In this document: one piece after another, positions 31,497 to 41,646 of the stretch
Layout of the letters: each line of letters starts with the position of its first letter
How positions within the stretch are numbered: position 1 is the stretch's first letter
Assembly (NCBI GenBank): GCA_014529385.2
Contig: CM043960.1
Coordinates: 125,653,043-125,703,042 of the forward strand
DNA length: 50,000 nucleotides
Reading direction: 5' to 3'
Source: Adiantum capillus-veneris
Lineage: Eukaryota; Streptophyta; Polypodiopsida; Polypodiales; Pteridaceae
Notes under the pieces: model-generated
Seen by the model: only the letters and a program-made list of their open reading frames with translations
What the model was told of the DNA's origin: nothing
The model's database searches: none
Translations under genes and position numbers: made by a program

Positions 31497-32923
31497 GTGG
31501 GAGCAAAAGTCTCTTCATAATCTATGCCTTTTTGCTGTGCATAACCCTTTGCAACAAGTCGAGCCTTATGGCGATCGATCTCACCATCCGGCTTGCGTTT
31601 CAACTTGTAAACCCACTTCGTACCAATGGCCTTTTTGCCAGGAGGCAAATCACATAAAGTCCATGTGTCATTCTCTATAAGTGCATCATATTCTGATTGC
31701 ATGGCAACCATCCAATTTTCTGAATGCTGTGCTTCATCAAAAGACAGAGGCTCCTCAACATCATGTAAACTAGACACAGCCAAAGCATAACAATCTGATA
31801 GATAAGATGCATGGCGAGAGCCTGAACGAGTACGACTAGACAAAGGTGCATCCAATTTACTGTCACGCAAAGTGTGCACCAGCCATTTTGGCATACCTCT
31901 AGCCTGCTCATTTTCAGCCCTTTCCTCATCAAGTACATCATGTACATCTGCATCAGTAATAGGCTGATCTAAAACATTTTCAGAAATCCCCATAGGCTGT
32001 ACATTTGCCTCATTGGAACTTACATTTGTATTTCCACCACTGAAAAGAGGCAACAAAGTGTCATAAATGTCCTGTGAGCTTACATTACTGTCTCTAGTAC
32101 ATGACAACAAGGGCTGAACAGAATCTTCCACAAACACTACATCCCGAGAAACCAGAATACGCTTTGTTTGCGGATGATACAACCTGTAACTTTTGCTTTC
32201 GGCACTATAACCAACAAAAATACATTTGACAGCCTTATCATCCAATTTTCTGCACTGCACTTGTGGCACCAAAGCATATGCCAAATAGCCAAAAACACGC
32301 ATGTGCTCAATAGAAGGCTTTCTATTATGCCATGCTTCATATGGAGTAATAGACTGCAAAGCTTTCGTAGGACACCTGTTTAGTACATAAGTGGCACACA
32401 TGATGGCCTCAAGCCAAAAAGAATGCGACAAAGCTTGACTTTTGACCATACATCGTGCCATTTCCGTCAGTGACCTGTTTTTCCTCTCAGCAACACCATT
32501 TTGCTGAGGCGTATAAGGCACTGTACATTGGTGTTTTATCCCACCACTAGCCAGAAATGCATTAAATTCATGAGACATATACTGCCCCCATCGATCTGAA
32601 CGGAGGGTGCCCATAGTACATTTCGAGACATTTTCAGCCATAGCCAGAAATTGTTTGAAGCACATAAAGACTTCGGACTTCGCTTTAAGCGGAAATACCC
32701 ATGCATGCCTGGAGTAATCATCAATGAAAGTCACGAAGTACAGGTAATTGCCCAAGGACGGAGTTTGCATGGGCCAACAAACATCACTATGGAGAAGCTG
32801 CAACCTACATGTGGCCCGAACTGAACCATCCTTTGAAAATTTAGAACGCTGCATCTTACCCAAAATACAGCCTTCACAAACATGTTTGACAGGTGCTTCA
32901 AGAGGTGGCAAAGAAGCAACCAT
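31406..32923 (-). pseudogene. copia 1 integrase and start of reverse transcriptase
   Basis: The N-terminal zinc region keeps CEGCILGKMQR. The catalytic core shows the first Asp in LLHSDVCWPM, FVTFIDDYSRHAWVF, the second Asp in TLRSDRWGQYMS, and the Glu in PQQNGVAERKNR. The usual SDNGGEY stretch has become SDRWGQY, a non-conservative change next to the active site. RT begins at WMVAMQSEYDALIENDTW and continues through GTKWVYKLKRKPDG, ARLVAKGYAQ and ETFAPTCCMTT, ending in a frameshift. Same frame as the segments upstream, separated by TAG at 32933-32935. Confidence 0.9.
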
Positions 32924-32932
32924 ATCAGATTT

Positions 32933-33265
32933 CTACAAACGCAGCAAACTGGCAAAATTCAGATAACCAAATAGTGCATGCCAAAGTTTTGCATCTGAAA
33001 TAACCCTTGAATCTGCAACAGCATTTGCAAAATTTTGTCCACACTTGTCATACAAAGTGAGCTTATACAGCCCACGGCACAAAAGGCCAGATGCAACAAT
33101 TTCATCACCAAAACTGAGATCATGAACTGTACATCTGTCATCCACAAATTTGACTACAAGTCCAAGTCTAGCAAGTGCGGATACAGACAAGAGATTCTTC
33201 TTGATCCCAGGTACATAAAGTGCATCAACAAGTGTAAAGGAACTGCCATTAGCAGCAGTGAGCAC
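32933..33265 (-). pseudogene. copia 1 pre-integrase segment
   Basis: Contains GSSFTLVDALYVPGIKKNLL, the protease-integrase spacer typical of copia, and LWHALFGYLNFASLL, where the usual zinc-binding LWHxxLGHxN has Tyr for the second His. It is bounded by TAG codons at 33281-33283 upstream and 32933-32935 downstream, in the same frame as gag and integrase. Confidence 0.85.
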
Positions 33266-33280
33266 AATATTTCCAACTCC

Positions 33281-34515
33281 CTAAACTGGATAAGAGGCGT
33301 TGTTGGCACAAGTGACTGAATTCCCATGAGGGACAGACTCAAGAGAGGTAAACAATTCACGATGTGAGGTAATGTGCTTTGTAGCACCACTGTCGAAATA
33401 CCACACATGTGAATCTGCAGCAACTGACAAGCATGCATCATGGACAAGAGGATTGTAAGTGCACTCTGCGCTAAAAGCCCATTCTGCATCAGCATCAGCA
33501 ACACAGTCTCCTTTCACAGAAGACTCAACAATGGCTGCATTTGTAGTGGAACCAACATTTGCAGTGGAACCACCCTCTTTCTTCTTAGCCTCTTTGGCCT
33601 TCAACTTAGGACACGACTTGATCAAGTGATCATTGGCTTTACAATAATGGCAACGCATCTTCTTTTTGCCCTTATCACCAGAATTTTCAGACGAATTGCT
33701 GGCAGCAGAAGCATTAGGAACATAATTTTTGCCACTCGCAGCAGAACCATAAGAAGTGGCTGCATTGCTGTTACCACCCTTTCTTTGAGAAGCAATAAAA
33801 GCCTTCTCAACTGCATGCAGTCTAGTCAGGTTTTTTATGGAGAGTGACTCTTGCAACAGCAATGTGCATAATGCATCAAACTTGACAACTTTTGGATTTC
33901 CTTGGGTCATAAGTCTCCAAGTACTAGAAAAAGTCTGGTAAGAATCTGGTAAGGCATCAAGAACAGTCTGCACTACGGAACTATCTGAAATGACTTCACC
34001 TGCAGAAATGAGTTGCTCATTGATATCCTTGACACTAGCAAGGAAAGTGTCCATATCATCTTCCTCATGCATAATCTTCGACTCCAGCTCTTTACGCAGC
34101 AAAGCAATTTTAGCCTCATTGCGGCTTGCATTAACACCTGCTAAAATATCCCAAGCCTGTTTTGCAGATTTTAATGAACGGATGTGAGGAACAATGGTGC
34201 GCTTCACAGACAACGCAATCAATGCATGAGCCTGCGCATCCTTAACATCCCAACGAGCTTGTTCTGTCGTAGGCAAAACAACTCTAACAGCTGCAATCCT
34301 TGCAGCAAGACCTGCAACATCCTCAACATCGCCTACATCCTCAGAACCAGGACGTACATCAATGCCCTGCACAATGTTCCAGACACCCTTTGATCCACAA
34401 GAACATGTTGCATCATATAATCCCACATAGGGTAGTTGTCCCCATCCAACCTGTCCTCAGCAGCAAACATCTTGAACACATCTGTGTTGTTGTTGTCAGC
34501 CATGGTAAATGCTGC
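33281..34515 (-). pseudogene. copia 1 gag and protease
   Basis: The likely start is MADNNNTDVFKMFAAEDRLD at 34503, in a frame that shifts near 34393 into the 381-residue segment. Gag continues with AKQAWDILAGVNASRNEAKI, LLRKELESKIMHEEDDMDTF and VVQTVLDALPDSYQTF, the UBN2-type copia gag pattern. The zinc knuckle is CHYCKANDHLIKSC (canonical CX2CX4HX4C). Protease follows with WYFDSGATKHIT. The frame ends at TAG 33281-33283. Confidence 0.88.
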
Positions 34516-34650
34516 ACCTGATGTGAAAACTACCCGAAAATAGGAGAAACGGAGCAGGAACAACCTGTGCTATATAGCACAAACCGTAGAAGACTATAAG
34601 GCACCTGTTATGCAGAAAACGGCACTGACAGAAATTCTGCACAAAATGAC

Positions 34651-34754
34651 AAAATAGCCTGTGTAGTACTGCCTGTAGTGGAAACGGAGGCCGAAATGAG
34701 CCCAAATCAAAATTCTGAGTAGACCAAGCTCTTCGAGTTCTCCCAAAATATTTG
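34651..34754 (-). other. leader block shared with copia 2
   Basis: This 104-bp stretch aligns without gaps to 45838-45941, at about two-thirds identity by eye. The most similar part on the plus strand is AAATTCTGAG followed by AAGC(T/C)CTTCG(A/G)GTTC(T/C)CCCA. It lies between the primer site and gag. Confidence 0.75.
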
Positions 34755-34851
34755 TCGACTTGCGAACGCTCACCAAAGCTCACTAAAATCAGAGAAAGTG
34801 AGCAGGCGTGTGCTGGAGCAGCTGGCGACTAAGCCCGGGAGTACGTGACGT

Positions 34852-34863
34852 GCTCTGATACCA
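34852..34863 (-). promoter_or_regulatory. copia 1 primer-binding site, initiator tRNA-Met
   Basis: The minus strand reads TGGTATCAGAGC, the standard plant copia primer site, two bases from the LTR edge. Confidence 0.95.
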
Positions 34864-34865
34864 AT

Positions 34866-35091
34866 TATTGGAATTAGGGTTGCAGAGAAACACACACAGC
34901 TTGGAGAAGATGAAGGAGGCTCAAGGCACACAATAGAGAGTGTGTTACTTAGTGTGCAATGGAAAGATAGATAGCCCTAGAGTGATGGGCGTATATACAA
35001 TGCACGGGGGAAAAACCTCCTAAAGAGGGAAAAAATGCCCCGGTGGTCCTAGTGTGTTCACACACATCACTACCACAAGTATATGGTAACA
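34866..35091 (-). repeat. 5' LTR of copia 1
   Basis: Nearly identical to 29913-30139. Its inner terminus on the plus strand is TATTGG instead of TGTTGG, so the inner dinucleotide has mutated. Confidence 0.95.
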
Positions 35092-35096
35092 TGATA
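35092..35096. repeat. target-site duplication TGATA, right
   Basis: An exact copy of 29908-29912. Confidence 0.92.
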
Positions 35097-35851
35097 TGGA
35101 CTAAATAGCAGACATGCTTGTGGCAGTTACGTCTCCCAAGCGCCAAATGGACTAGTCATCCATCTTGGAATGATGTTGTAGGGTGAAAAGGGATCCTCTA
35201 CCCACTAAGAAACATGGACTAATGACTAGGCTTTATCTTCTCTACCTCATAGTCGAGGACGACTATGATTTCAAGAGAGAGGTAATGTCATAAAATATAA
35301 TATCTAACTTTACCAAATGATTTTCTCATATTAAACTGATGATTTAATGTGGGAGAATAAACGGGAACAATAGTTAGAACAGAGACATGTGCTTCTAGAC
35401 CTATCTCAACACGGGACCAAAAGGAGAGATGGTTGCATCTCAATAGGGGTCCAAAAGGAGATGGTCTATCAAAGAGCAATGTGAAATAAGTGCTTCTATA
35501 CTTACTTCAGCAGGGGACCAAGAGGAGAGATGGTTACATCTCAATAGGGGTCCAAAAGGAAGTAGTCTATCAAAGAGCAATGTGCATCTAATGGAGCTTA
35601 AAAGACCTTAGGGTTAGCTTCATTAGAGACCTCCATGGTTAGTGTTAAAAGTCCTTTGACCTTAGGCAAGCTAGGGTTGAGCTTGAGTTAGGAACCCGAC
35701 CTAAACTTACCTTTGACCTTAGCAAGTTAGGGCTGAGCTTGAGGTGGGAACCCAACCTAAACTTGCCTTTGACCTTAGGCAAGCTAGGGATGAGCTTGAG
35801 GTGGGAACTCCACCTAAGGTGCTTGTCATGCTTGATGACTAAGGTACTTGA
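35097..35851. other. gypsy-relic untranslated DNA with nested tandem repeats
   Basis: Holds a 101-bp duplication (GGAGAGATGGTT at 35423 and 35524) and three units of 56-57 bp starting CCTTTGACCTTAG(G) near 35653, 35710 and 35766. A purine-rich run ending at about 35286 followed by TGTCATAAAAT may mark the true LTR start. No coding capacity is seen. Confidence 0.6.
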
Positions 35852-36947
35852 GGTACTTGTCAGACTTAATGAGGAAGGTGCTTGAGAAGCTTCCTATGCA
35901 TGGGGGGTAAGGTGCTTGAGTCAAAAAGAGAACCTACAAACTTATGAGGAAGTTGCTTGAGAAGCTTCCTATGCATGGGGGGTAAGGTGCTTGAGTCAAA
36001 AAGAGACCCTACAAACTTAATGAGGAAGTTGCTTGAGAGGCTTCCTATGCATGGGGGTAAGGTGCTTGAGTAAAAAAAAGACCCTACAAACTTAATGAGG
36101 AAGTTGCTTGAGAAGCTTCCTATGCATGAAAGTCCCAAAGTTAGGGGAATCTTTGACCTAACCTTCCACTCACCCAAAGGGCACCCCTTTTCTAAAATGG
36201 CACATGGGACACATGTTAGACTCTCACTAAGCTTAACCACATGGTGTGCCTGAATGCTATTGGTTGGGTTAAAGAGGGGTCCAATGAGATTCTAGTTCCA
36301 TCCAACAAATATCTAGATATTTTCAAGCTCTCTCTCTCTCTAAGGGGTGAGGAGGACACTTGTCAAAAGACTATCCATGTACTTGACTGCATGCTGCATG
36401 TGATTGGCTAGGGGGAGAGGGGTCCAATGAGCTTGAGGCATGTGGAAAAGCCACCACTCATCCCAAGCAAGCAAGGGTGGTGCTATGGGGATATACACCA
36501 CACACACACACACTCATTGTGTGGATTCATTCTCACTTGGTGAAAGTTGAGGAACTCCACCTCCTTCTCCAAGCTTGTGAGAAGTGAGAGCCTATACCAA
36601 CACTCTTGGCTATGGAATGCAAATCCAACCTAGAGCCATGTTTCAATGCTTAAGGTTTCCATCTTCTCCATCTTCATTACTATGCTATTATGTATTCTAG
36701 CAAGAAGAGTGACGATAAGTGAGGAACTATTTCTTTCTCCTATGGAATGTTTCTTCTTCCTCTTCCCTACCCTCATTCCCCGCTAGCTCTCTCCACCTTC
36801 AAAGGTGTTTGAGGTCTTGAGACTGAGGCTTGGGATAGTTAATGCTTTATACAAAGTTTACGTTATGCTTGTGATGCATGAAGCTTTCCATGTTCATTGC
36901 ATCACCAAGGTCACACGGAACACAAAGATTGTATTGTACCAAGTCTC
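35852..36947 (+). repeat. direct repeat, right copy (LTR part)
   Basis: Matches 27581-28706, with four units of 75-76 bp at its start (ATGCAT at 35896, 35971, 36047, 36122). It ends at TACCAAGTCTC, after which the two copies diverge. Confidence 0.85.
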
Positions 36948-37193
36948 GGGAGAAACTATAATACAAATGCCTATTGGAGGGGGGACCAGCTCCGTATGAA
37001 TGTGGTCCTCAATTATTGTCATGTTGTCTAAACTCTCTCTCTTGCAAAAGTATTGTTCATGCCATGTTAACTAAGTACCATGTTAGGTTGCTACCATCAA
37101 TTAAGCTCACCCGCTATGCTCATAAAGTAATCTCACAAAAGTGCTTCATCTAATTTCCTAATTCCGCTACTCTCAAAGTTCATAGGCCATTTC

Positions 37194-37281
37194 TGTTAGG
37201 AAATAAGACGTAGCTAAATAGATTTTTGAGTAGATTACTTAATGGAGAGAGATAGATTTCACACACAAGAGATCATACTAG

Positions 37282-37342
<61 letters not shown>

Positions 37343-37997
37343 CACGATATACGTGGTTCACCCAATGTGGGCTACGTCCACGGGAAAGCAGCCACTCAAT
37401 GGCTTTAGCACTTCAAAAGAAGAAGTAGTTTACAAAGGGATTATACCCTTAATGGAGCTCCCGCCTTGCTTCACTCTCACCACCTCACACTCACCTTGTT
37501 GCATCAACTTTACACTATGAGATGTGTGTAGAAATGGCCTCCTTTTATAGGCCAAAAGGGCTGCCCTCTCTTATGAGAGACAGCCATGTGTAGCCGCCCT
37601 TGTGCGAATAAGTGCAAATTGGACCCTCCAATCCGCCCATGTGTGGCCGCCCTTGAGAAGACAAGTCCGCTTTTGAATTCGGCCACCGGCCACCGGCCAT
37701 TGACTTTCGACCACCGGCCATCGGCCATTGACTACCGGCCACCGGCCAACCGACCGGTTGTTTTCCGACCACTTTCCGGCCGCCGTCCGGCCATGATATT
37801 TTGGCGAAAAAAAAAGTCCCGCGGACCTCCGCCCCCGAGGCCTTTAAAGTTGCCCTTGATTCTTGTCCGTGAAAATTTTGGTTTCCGGTGAGTGATTTTC
37901 CTTCGCGCACGATGGCTTCTCCTCATAATGGGAGCCTTACAAATGTGCGCTTTTACCACAGAATATTACAGGGGTAAATCAGGCTCCATACTTAACA
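37194..37997 (-). mobile_element. solo LTR, 804 bp (family A, reverse orientation)
   Basis: Starts TGTTAGGAAATAAGACG and ends CAGGCTCCATACTTAACA on the plus strand, the reverse complement of the 11924-12736 family ends. An exact ATTTC duplication flanks it at 37189-37193 and 37998-38002. The TATA box (TATAAAA on the minus strand) lies at about 37543-37549. A (GA)n tract of over 50 bp sits where the other copy has only a short CT run. It contains no internal region, primer site or second LTR. ORFs of about 100 residues on both strands come from its GGCCGGT minisatellite. Confidence 0.93.
37286..37338. repeat. (GA)n expansion within the solo LTR
   Basis: About 26 GA units. Confidence 0.96.
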
Positions 37998-38120
37998 ATT
38001 TCCATTACAATGATGGAAATTCGATCATGAATAGGATACTAAATTTACACCTTTTCCTCTCCTTGGAGTCCCTCATCTCTCCTTTCCCGATGAGAGTGCT
38101 TGTTGGTTCCTTGCATACCT

Positions 38121-38137
38121 CCCCCCCCCCCCCCCCC

Positions 38138-38194
<57 letters not shown>
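38121..38194. repeat. C28 homopolymer joined to (TC)n
   Basis: Twenty-eight consecutive C residues (38121-38148) run straight into a TC tract ending near 38194. Confidence 0.95.
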
Positions 38195-38196
<2 letters not shown>

Positions 38197-38990
38197 CATT
38201 AGTCTAAAGGTAACTCAACACAAGACCATGACTCAACAATGACTTGTTCACAAAGCATAGAGCTTACAAGGATTAGCAAAGAGTCGATCAAGGTTGTACC
38301 CTTGGTCAACCAAAGAAAGTCAAGCTTGGAGAGGAATCCATGCACAGATTGGGAAGACAACTCAAGTACCCACTCTACACCAGTTCTGGGCCACTAGAAA
38401 GGGCAAGGCTCACGTTTTTGGAATTCTTAACAATGAGTAGTGGAGGCAGCATCGACACAGTCGGAGTAGCACGCTACGTGGGCTAGTGGTGTACTATGCA
38501 GAAGTAGCTCATAAAGGTGGGGTGTGTCAACTTGAGTGCAGGCTCTTGGTAAAGGTAGAGGCAAAAAATTATGAGAGAGGCAAAGGGGTTACATGATTTG
38601 CATTTGAAGGGTGCCGCTAATGACACGATGAGAATTGCAGAGGGGACTACAAGTTGGTAGGTCATTGTGAAGACCAACACAAGCTATTGCACGTGTTGGA
38701 GCTGGTGGCAAAGCCGCGGGAAGATCAGAGAAGCTAGACTCAAGAATAGGGACAGACACAAGAACACTTGAGGAGATCAGGTTGCACTAAATGTTGCTAG
38801 GTGGTGACAAATCAAGTGGAAAGTTGCATCCAGAGGAGTAGTGAACAAGTCAAACGAGGGAATAGATGAAAGAGGGCGAGATGGTGAACATGCAGGGCAC
38901 GCAGATGATGCACACAAGTAGCAAAATCACTAGATGAGGGATGCATAGGAAAAGTGATCAGTTTGGGAGGAGTTGGGGATGAAGTAGAGT
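38195..38990. other. unassigned DNA, possibly LTR of the deleted copia relic
   Basis: No gene is seen. Because 39011 looks like the inner LTR edge of the copia relic that follows, part of this stretch is probably LTR; its outer edge cannot be placed. Confidence 0.4.
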
Positions 38991-39011
38991 TACACCGCCT
39001 TTATGCCAACA

Positions 39012-40340
39012 ATCTCCCACTTAAAGACAAACGTGCTGATAAGTGGTACTATTTTAGGACCTAATAGTATGTACAACAAGGATAGGGAGGAATCACATCT
39101 CAACCTATGCCCACTAGCTCTCTCGAAGTCGATGCATGCTATTGTATATGCTCTGGGGGTGTATGGAAGAATAGGTCCTTACTAGAATCAACATGCATAT
39201 CTTGCAAGTATCCCATAATGACCTACACTTCTTCATGATGCATCATGCTAGTGTCAGCCATCACACAATTGACAATCCCAACTGCAAACGCTCCCACTAC
39301 AGCTGCTATGTGGGGTCTCGACACTAAGAGGTTGTACATGAGAGTCCTGAAGGTCGATGATAAATGCATAATCTCTGTGAGAATATCTGTGCCAATTGCA
39401 TCAATGCCATGTGTAGTGACCTTTGCCAATCTATCTGCAGTAGGTATCTCAATCCTCACTACATGGATGTATCAATCCTGATTCCAGGGTAGTTGTCACT
39501 CCCTCATCGTACATAGGGGTTGTATCCACTTGCCAAGAACCACCATATCGGTCTCTAGCATTAGCATTAGCATATTGAAGAGCTCCATATCGCTCATCTT
39601 TGTGGTAGGAGGCATCTCTGTCCTAAGATGATAAATCTATTGTGTCTCGCTAGAGAATGGCCGCTCTAACTTTGCATCTATAGACATTTCATGCACAACA
39701 CTCTGGAGCTCATTTGTGAAAGATATCTGTCTAGTCTCTCATTGACATGCCTGTAATGTAATCGAGACTATGACATCTCACACCTAAAATACATGCATAG
39801 GGTAGAGTAAGCCAATCATGGATCCTCTTGCAATGAATAGCAAACTGCAACACATCTAGAAGAACTGCTCTCTAAGTAGTACCTGACATTCACTGTCTCT
39901 CAACTATCTCATTGAGATCAAACCTTGTGCAATCCCAAGAACATAACCACGAACATAACACACATGTCGTAGCATATAAGATGCACCATTGGGTAATGAA
40001 AAGTATACATCTCCTACACCCTCTATGTCATATGTGGATACATCAGCTAGATGCACACAACCAAGGCTAGCAAAAGTGCTAAACCACTCATGACATGTTG
40101 TGACATGGAACGCTGCATACTCATCCAGTCATCAAGAGCAAGTGGCATCTCTACCAAGCATAAATACAAGAGAAGCACTAGAGGAAAATGTGACATCATC
40201 GTCACTAGCATATGAAGCTACCTCTCTAGTCTCTATAAAAACCCTCTCTGTATCACGCATACATTTGTGTCGCTGCCTCATGTGTTTAAAGCAACGTTGT
40301 CTAATGTGCCCCGTGTGACCACAATGCCAACATCTCAAGT
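39012..40340 (-). mobile_element. internally deleted copia relic
   Basis: On the minus strand the order is a gag zinc knuckle CWHCGHTGHIRQRC (in frame 40338-40132), about 700 bp without pol motifs, then LMYNLLVSRPHIAAVVGAFA (frame 39459-39223, matching copia LMYAMxxTRPDIAxAVG), then a polypurine tract AAGTGGGAGAT (39012-39022) and an LTR edge ...GCCAACA ending at 39011. Protease, integrase, most of RT and all RNase H motifs are missing. The same C-terminal arrangement is found at 49.4-49.84 kb. Confidence 0.65.
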
Positions 40341-40674
40341 GTCAACATGAATGAAACCATTGTCTCACACGACTCATCATCGTAGACTTAAAGCTATCAC
40401 ATATATCAACTGACATAAGTGAAGCTATGGCTCTACATCATGTACCAGGGAAATTTGTATAATTTGACACCGAAGAGAAGTGCACCAAACCTGGAACAAA
40501 AGGAGCTCCCTACATGGAGAAATCACTCTCAAAAGAGCTCACCAAAACTCATAGAGCTCAAGTGCGTCAATGCATAAAATCTCTTGTAGTAGTGTAACCA
40601 CTTTGTGCTCTACAATCATCACACTGATGCAAGCCTCAACTAACAAAAGAATATGGAACCTGTAAACAATGACT

Positions 40675-40885
40675 ATGTATAAGTTGTATATAGTGAAGGA
40701 GTACGAGCGGAAGTGCGACGCGAGAGAGAGTGCGAGAAGAAAAGCACGACGATATGGTGAACTCGCTCTACTGTAATGTGTAGAGCATAGTGAGTTCTTA
40801 TTAGGTTTTTACAAAAGAATATGTGTACATACCTGGCGGCCCGCCCACTTACCTGGGCAACCACATTGGGCTTTATACCCCAACA
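40675..40885 (-). repeat. 3' LTR of copia 2 (outer end uncertain)
   Basis: In element orientation it starts TGTTGGGGTATAAAGCCC directly after the polypurine tract at 40886-40896 (AAGTGGGAGGT). The distal edge is not fixed because no second LTR exists in the window. Confidence 0.65.
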
Positions 40886-40974
40886 ACCTCCCACTTAAAG
40901 TCCAATGTGGTACTTTAAGTGTGAGAGAAGCTACTATACAAGCTAATATACAAGAGATGTAGAGAAGTGATGTA

Positions 40975-41646
40975 CTACCCTACACCTAACTGCTTGCGAA
41001 AATGCGCAAAGCTCTCTGAGGGAAGTCCTTTTGTAAGTAGATCAGCAGGATTTTCTGTGGTGTGAACTTTGACAAGCTGAAGTTGCTTATCCTCGAGCAT
41101 TTCCCTGATGAAATGATACTTCACATCCACATGCTTTGTCTTTGAGTGATAAACTGGATTGCGAGCCAATTGTATAGCAGTTTGACTATCACAATATAAC
41201 ACGGGCATCTCTTCTTTGATTCCCAAATCTGTTACTAGTCGATTAAGACAAATTGATTCTTTGCATTCCTCTGATGCTGCAACATATTCAGCCTCTGTAG
41301 TAGACTGAGTAACACAATCTTGTAATCTAGAACGCCATGATACTGCTCCACCAGCCAATGTAAAGACATACCCTGACGTAGACCTTCGGTTGTCTAAGTC
41401 ACCTGCATAATCTGAGTCTGTAAAACCCTTTACACTTAGCTCCTGACTCCCATAGCATATACGCATACTCTTTGTAGCTTTCAGGTATCTAAATATTCCT
41501 TTCACTGCCTCCCAATGTTTCTAGCCTGGGTTTAACATGTATTGACTTACTACTCCCACTGCAAATGCAATGTCTGGGCGAGTAGCAATCATTGCATACA
41601 TCAAACTAACCACTGCAGACGCATATGGAATCTTATCCATTTCAGC
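40975..41646 (-). pseudogene. copia 2 RNase H and pol C-terminus
   Basis: Continues the RT frame after TAG 41647-41649: DKIPYASAV, ATRPDIAFAVGVVSQYM, then TAG at 41521-41523. RNase H has FTDSDYAGDLDNRRSTSGYV, STTEAEYVAASEE, YCDSQTAIQLARNP and KHVDVKYHFIRE, ending ENPADLLTKGLPSESF and the natural stop at 40975. The catalytic acidic residues appear intact. RNase H degrades the RNA strand during cDNA synthesis. Confidence 0.9.

Larger units (their letters stand above)
29913..35091 (-). mobile_element. complete Ty1/copia retrotransposon (copia 1), 5.2 kb
   Basis: LTRs of 227 and 226 bp flank gag-pol on the minus strand, with a polypurine tract by the 3' LTR, an initiator tRNA-Met primer site by the 5' LTR, and an exact TGATA target duplication. 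Domain order is gag, zinc knuckle, protease, integrase, RT, RNase H, which defines copia (Pseudoviridae). The LTRs differ at about four positions and one single-base indel, so insertion is fairly recent. Three TAG stops and two frameshifts already break the frame. It lies inside the decayed gypsy element. Confidence 0.96.
27581..36947 (+). mobile_element. decayed Ty3/gypsy element with nested copia
   Basis: Direct repeats of about 1.1 kb (27581-28706 and 35852-36947) flank integrase remains (about 28740-29410, plus strand) and non-coding sequence, into which a copia element has inserted at 29913. The repeats are interpreted as LTR portions. The right-hand LTR may really start at 35288, where a purine-rich run AAGAGAGAGGTAA precedes TGTCATAAAATATAA; if so, the left LTR copy is truncated at its 5' side. 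Gag, protease and RT are missing, so the internal region is deleted. Outer limits and target duplication are not established. Confidence 0.6.
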
